Part shown: piece after piece, positions 59,801 to 64,000 of the stretch | Layout of the letters: every line of letters starts with the position of its first letter | Position numbering within the stretch: position 1 is the stretch's first letter | Assembly (NCBI GenBank): GCA_951799425.1 | Contig: OX637391.1 | Location: forward strand, 14,199,051 to 14,263,050 | From: Ilex aquifolium | Lineage: Eukaryota > Streptophyta > Magnoliopsida > Aquifoliales > Aquifoliaceae | DNA: 64,000 bases | Direction of reading: 5' to 3' | Notes under the pieces: model-generated | Database searches by the model: none | What the model was told of the DNA's origin: nothing | Seen by the model: only the letters and a program-made list of their open reading frames with translations | Position numbers and translations under genes: made by a program

Positions 59801-61214
59801 TGAAAACATAACATTTCCATGAACCAAATATACGGTTTCATACTTGATATTATGTTGAAGCAGTAGCAGGGTTTCTTTAATTGTATAGGAGTTCCTTGCA
59901 ACCAAAAGAGCATTGTTCAGGAACTTCAGGAATACATGCAGAAAACATCTTATGCAATTGGTTGCCCAGACATAGCTTGCAATACCAGTAATGGTTTTAT
60001 GGAAGCTCTTTCTATTGCGGAAGAAGCTGAAGTTGTAATTGTAGTGGCTGGCCTGGATTTATCCCAAGAACGTGAAGATCAGGACCGGTATAGTCTTCTC
60101 TTGCCAGGCTATCAAATGTCCCTCATTACAACTGTTGCTGCTATAACTAAGAAACCACTGGTTTTAGTTCTTACTGGTGGTGGACCTATTGATGTATCAT
60201 TTGCTGAAGTAGACCCGCAAATTGCAAGCATTCTTTGGATAGGTTACCCAGGAGAGACTGGAGGGAAAGCACTTGCAGAAGTCATTTTTGGAGATTATAA
60301 TCCAGGTTGGTATAAAATTTAGGAGTAACTTCAGACCCCGCATCAAAATAAACTGTCTCAATTTCTGGGAAAAACTAAAACTTTTGGATCCACTCCTTCA
60401 GAAAGACAACAGAGTCACCACCACATATGACCAAGATGAAGTGAAACAATTCTGAAACACTGACATTACCCTATATAGACTTCATATAACAACCAGCAAA
60501 AAAAAGAAAAAGAAAAATCTATGTAAAACAAAATTTTATATTTTTATTTTGAGTAGCATACACATGAGCATCAGAATTTAAAGGCAGATATTTGATGTAG
60601 TTTTCGTATATAAAACAGGTGGAAGATTGCCCATGACCTGGTATCCCGAGTCATTCACTCATATCCCAATGACTGACATGAACATGCGAGCTGATCGTTC
60701 TCGTGGTTATCCTGGAAGAACCTATCGGTTCTACACTGGAAAAAGGGTATATGGATTTGGTCATGGCCTGAGCTATACAAATTATACTTACAAGCTCCTC
60801 CAGACACCTAATAAACTGAGTTTATTGGGATCTATCAAACCCGAATCTAAGAAGAACATACTACACCAAAATGGATATGGAGTTGACTACATCCATATGA
60901 ATGAGGTAGAAAATTGTGATGTACTGAGATTCTATGTGCAGATATCTGTGATGAATAAGGGAGATATGGATGGAAGCCACATTGTCATGTTGTTTTCTAG
61001 AGTGCCAAATTTTTTTAAAGGTGCTCCAGAAAAACAACTAATCGGCTTTGATCGTGTCCAAACTGTTTCTTACCAATCTACTGAAACAAGCATCTTAGTA
61101 GATCCTTGTGAACATCTCAGCATTGCAAACGAGCATGGAAGAAGAATATTGCCTTTGGGTGATCATACCTTGATTTTAGCAGATTTAGAGCATACTGTTA
61201 CGATTGAAATGTGA
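56852..61214 (+). CDS. BXL6: Beta-D-xylosidase, glycoside hydrolase family 3, BXL6 type (6 exons, intact)
   Basis: Secreted wall enzyme of a family that removes terminal xylose (some members also arabinose) from xylan-type polymers. Exons: 56852-57610, 58546-58712, 58821-58918, 59002-59352, 59889-60305, 60619-61214. They total 2388 nt, which is 795 residues plus TGA, like Arabidopsis BXL6. All introns are GT...AG. The signal peptide is about residues 1-24. The GH3 N-terminal domain carries [44 protein letters not shown] and [22 protein letters not shown] supplies the probable nucleophile Asp314. The GH3 C-terminal domain (about 395-600) has [10 protein letters not shown] and [13 protein letters not shown] fibronectin-III-like domain closes the protein (about 680-790; [14 protein letters not shown]). 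Intron 1 (935 bp) contains a repeat-like stretch. I see no damage. The BXL6 name is from recalled similarity; BXL7 is the alternative. Confidence 0.92.
58425..58540. repeat. MITE-like fragment in BXL6 intron 1
   Basis: Wording such as TCGTGTTCGTGTTAA and GATACGGGTATGTCG resembles the internal part of the hAT-type MITEs at 38026 and 63039. No terminal repeats were found. It lies directly upstream of the exon 2 acceptor. Confidence 0.35.
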
Positions 61215-61865
61215 TAAAGGCCTATCTAGATTGCAACACCCAAATTTCCAATACCCAAATTTCTAAATTGCAACACGGATGCGCAGTCAACATGCCTATC
61301 TTTTGGAGATAGTGTAATTTTCTTGTTACAATTATAGGTGGAACTTTTACCTTTCTTTGGTTGCTGAAGCTCAAATGTTTTCGAATACCATGTATTGCAT
61401 GACAGGTTCCCAGCAATATATGCATTTTTCTCTATACCTATCTTTCTATAAAATCATTAGGGATATTTGTTTCTAAGGTACCTTTTTTCACTGTAGAAAT
61501 CATTGGTAGATAGACAATTTGTAATCAGCATCTCAATATAAGGAGACAGGTTTTAGCAGGTAGTTTAGTACCATGTTATTCTTTATGGAAAATTGGGATC
61601 ACTTTGCTATTTAGTTGGAAATTCCACCACATATTTATTTGCTGGTTCCATGTTGACTATCTGCACATGAGGTAAAGTTGCGTATGTTCAACCCTCCCTA
61701 AAACCTGATAGTCAAATAGGTGGAGAGAAATTTAACTCAGTGATTTTCAATCACTCAATGAATGGTCCCAGAATCCTGAGCTAAGCTAAGATAGAAAATT
61801 AGCAGTCCTTGCCGACCAACCAATTCAAATGATTGCAGTGGCCAGTGCACTGTGCTATCTTATAT
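61215..61865. other. BXL6 3' flank
   Basis: No ORF of interest. A duplicated phrase CCCAAATTTC (61240-61265) lies just after the stop. No clear AATAAA was found; ATAAAATCATT near 61447 is a weak candidate for poly(A) signalling. Confidence 0.35.
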
Positions 61866-62087
61866 TTATTTTGACTGCCCCATATTTAAATTTCGACAAG
61901 GATGCAGCAAATATTTATGCAAGAAAACCAGCATAAAGTGGGTGAAAACTAGAACTGCTAGAACCCACACTCCACAAGGGATCGTTATTCTTGACATTTG
62001 CCTTTTCGTCCTCGTCCTGAAATTTTTCAACCAGCCTCCTTTCGTCGCACAAATCTTGTGAGCAGCAAGTTTTTGTGTGTTCTCCAT
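61866..62087 (-). CDS. Small putative membrane protein (73 codons), unconfirmed
   Basis: The reading frame starts MENTQKLAAHK. It has a basic middle (RTRTKRQMSR) and one hydrophobic helix (CGVWVLAVLVFTHFMLVF, about residues 38-55), and ends LHPCRNLNMGQSK. A basic stretch before a single helix would suit a small membrane protein with a cytosolic N-terminus. I do not recognise a family. It lies tail-to-tail with BXL6, about 650 bp away. It could equally be a chance ORF or a fragment of a longer spliced gene. Confidence 0.25.
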   Translation of the reverse strand: MENTQKLAAHKICATKGGWLKNFRTRTKRQMSRITIPCGVWVLAVLVFTHFMLVFLHKYLLHPCRNLNMGQSK

Positions 62088-62208
62088 ACATGAATGAAAT
62101 GATGAAATGCTAATATTTCAAACAAGGATTTGTAGTAGGTTGTTTCATGTTAGGTTTATGTCATATTTAAATCGTGTCTTGTCAAAATTTGTCTAGTCTA
62201 TACTTGAC

Positions 62209-62760
62209 TAGGGGTGCAACTTGGGTTGGGCAACCCGATTTCAACTCGAGCCCAACCCGAAAAAATTAGGGCTTGGGCTAGGGTTTTTAATACTTGGGTT
62301 GGACTTGGGTCAAAAAATTTCAACCCGAATTCAATTTGGGCCGGGCTCGGGTTGAGGCATCGGCAACCCGATTTCAACCCGAACCCGAATTCAATTAGTG
62401 TGATAGTGTGATGTTTTAAGTTTAATATTTTTATGAGTCTAATTTCTATGTTTTCTGGGATTGTACTTTGAGATTACTAGTTTTTTAGTGTGAAAACAGA
62501 TGATCAATAATCGTGCACTATGATGAATGAAATATATGGATTGTTTTATGAATTTGTAATTATTCCCCTCTATCTCTGTCTCTCTTGCAGTGAACCCGAA
62601 TTCAACCCGAGCCCGCCCGAATTCAACTCGGGCTGGGCTCGCGTTGAGTTTCTCAACCCGAGATAGGGTTAGGGTTAGGGTTAGGGTTGAAGATTATATA
62701 CCTAGGGTTGGGCTAGGGTTGACTGTTTAGCCCGCCCAACCCGCCCGAGTTGCACCCCTA
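62209..62760. mobile_element. hAT-type MITE with 8-bp target duplication
   Basis: Terminal inverted repeats TAGGGGTGCAACTTGGG and CCGAGTTGCACCCCTA are flanked by a perfect 8-bp duplication TACTTGAC (62201-62208 and 62761-62768). The interior consists of CAACCCGA and TTGGGCTAGGG-type repeats, including a telomere-like run of GGGTTA units near 62665-62690. There is no ORF, so it is non-autonomous. Confidence 0.85.
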
Positions 62761-63038
62761 TACTTGACACATATATAATCGTGTATAAACAGATTTATAT
62801 CATTTTGTTTGCCTATCGAGTACAAGTTGTGTATAGATGTATAGTCATCCCTTATGTTCCGTTTGGTAGGAAGGATAAAAGTAGGAAGGATGAAAAGTAG
62901 GAGGGATACGCTTTTTATCCTTCAAGGAAGGAAAATATGAATGATACACTTTCCTTCCTTTGTGTTTGGTTGGATGGATGGATGGAAAATAAAAATGACA
63001 ATTTTTTTTTTTTTTTTTTTTTTGGTGCTGGTTAAGAT

Positions 63039-63423
63039 TAGGGGTGACAATTGAGTCGTGTCGTGTCAGATTCGTGGTAAGTCATTACGGGTTTGTGTCG
63101 AATATTGGTCACACCTAACAACTCATTTAACTAATTGTGTCGTATTGAGTTGCGAGTTGACCTGTTTATTTTCGGGTCGTGTCGTATTCGTATTTGTGTT
63201 ACTATACAAACAAGAAAATAGAGAAAGTGTTTATTTTTAAATAAACGGGTTGATTGTGTCAATTTTGAGTTTGATTGATTGAACTGAATATGAGTCTTTT
63301 ATATTTTTTGTTCGCGTGTCCGTTCATTTTTAAGTTCGTGTCGAGTTATAATTAAATTCGTGTCATAAAATTTGTGTCGAGTTCGAGTCGTATCATCGTA
63401 TTGAGTCGAAAATTTTCACCCTA
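63039..63423. mobile_element. hAT-type MITE nested in the Harbinger-type MITE
   Basis: Ends TAGGGGTGACAATT and AATTTTCACCCTA are imperfect inverted repeats. The interior is rich in TCGTGTCG as in the 38026-38676 MITE. No 8-bp target duplication is visible, because the right end runs straight into a Helitron array. Confidence 0.6.
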
Positions 63424-63748
63424 CCTCTACCCCCACCGCCCCACCATTACCTCTACCCCCACCGCCACCGCCGCCACCACCACCACCATCACTGTCGCCA
63501 CCACCACCACCACCATCGCCTCCCTCGCAGCCATTACCACCACCACAGTCATTGCCACCCACCACAACCATCACTGTCTCTTACCACCACCACTGCCGCC
63601 CACCACCTCTCACCCTCACTACAAACCGATGCTTAAATTTTTTTATCTCTTCTCTATATTTGTGATTTGATTTTTGATATGAATACAAATATATTTATTA
63701 TTTATCATTTTTTATTATACTGTGTCTTTAGGCACAGGTAATAACTAG
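63424..63748 (+). mobile_element. Helitron 3' part (copy C) with CCA/CCG array
   Basis: Reverse-orientation relative of copies A and B: a CCACCACC-type array (63424-63610), then TTAAATTTTTTTATCTCTTC, a hairpin TGTGTCTTTAGGCACA and the end GGTAATAACTAG followed by T. The 5' part shared by A and B is absent, presumably lost when the neighbouring MITE arrived or by truncation. Confidence 0.65.
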
Positions 63749-64000
63749 TATGTATATATTAAAAGATATATAGATAAATAAGATACATCTCAACACAAAT
63801 AATTAACTTTTCATCCACTTTCCTTCCGATTTTGGAGAGATTGATTTTGGTGAGTTGGAAGGAAAGTTAATCCATCAACTTTTTCATCCTTCTTATTTTC
63901 CTTCCTTACCAAACATGATATTTTATTTATCCTTCCAACTTTCCATCATACCAAACGGAGCATTAGTAAATAACCCATGTTCATGTTAATCGAATTGGTG

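Larger units (their letters stand above)
62855..63962. mobile_element. PIF/Harbinger-type MITE carrying nested insertions
   Basis: Terminal inverted repeats TGTTCCGTTTGGTA and TACCAAACGGAGCA are flanked by TTA (62852-62854) and TTA (63963-63965), the 3-bp target of this superfamily. Sub-terminal GGAAGGAT/ATCCTTCC repeats lie at both ends. Between the arms are a hAT-type MITE (63039-63423) and a Helitron 3' part (63424-63748). The original MITE would then be only about 400 bp. Confidence 0.75.

Noticed and set aside
62655-62690. Telomere repeat considered as evidence for a chromosome end or interstitial telomere
   Set aside because: The run is short, is six-base rather than the usual plant seven-base unit, and is embedded in a MITE with related internal repeats.

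Overview
The window is nuclear DNA of a flowering plant, most likely a eudicot. The reasons are AT-rich DNA dominated by plant LTR retrotransposons, L1 LINEs, Helitrons and MITEs, GT/AG introns of plant size, and two single-copy genes of plant-specific subfamilies. There are no bacterial-type operons, CRISPR arrays, rRNA genes or convincing tRNA genes. By eye, more than three quarters of the window is transposon-derived.

Host genes. (1) Minus strand 17868-14385: a serine carboxypeptidase-like gene of the SCPL45 group. I could splice it by hand into 11 exons with one open frame of 475 residues. Its catalytic Ser, Asp-motif and His are present. (2) Plus strand 56852-61214: a GH3 beta-D-xylosidase of the BXL6 type. 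I could splice it into 6 exons with one open frame of 795 residues. Both look functional. Both act in the secretory pathway or apoplast, but nothing links them as a unit. A 73-codon membrane-type ORF (62087-61866, minus) is the only other candidate gene, and it is weak.

Layout. 1-8321: part of a Ty3/gypsy element of the Athila type, with two LTR copies about 2% apart, lodged in the 5' LTR of a Ty1/copia element (8322 to about 11900). 12087-13908: remnant of a PIF/Harbinger DNA transposon with a duplicated transposase segment and a zf-GRF-like remnant. 14385-17868: SCPL gene, with a Helitron and a microsatellite in intron 8. 20132-34503: a broken but structurally complete Ty3/gypsy element of the Tat/Retand type, with both LTRs, a perfect 5-bp target duplication, G-box-rich tandem repeats and an antisense ORF. 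A 2.4-kb solo LTR is nested inside it. 38026-38676: hAT-type MITE. 38762-40294: two abutting minus-strand Helitrons carrying long GGT/GGC-type arrays. 40295-48270: an L1 LINE on the minus strand, split by a second copy of the same solo-LTR family. 48279-54720: a second L1 on the minus strand, split by an LTR fragment. 56852-61214: BXL6. 62209-63962: hAT MITE and a nested Harbinger/hAT/Helitron composite.

I do not see a convincing new cellular system. The most informative signals are architectural: target-site-exact nested insertions, palindromic regulatory motifs inside LTRs, microsatellite-bearing Helitrons, and a splice donor fused to a microsatellite in the SCPL gene. All family names come from sequence patterns recognised by eye; no database search was run.
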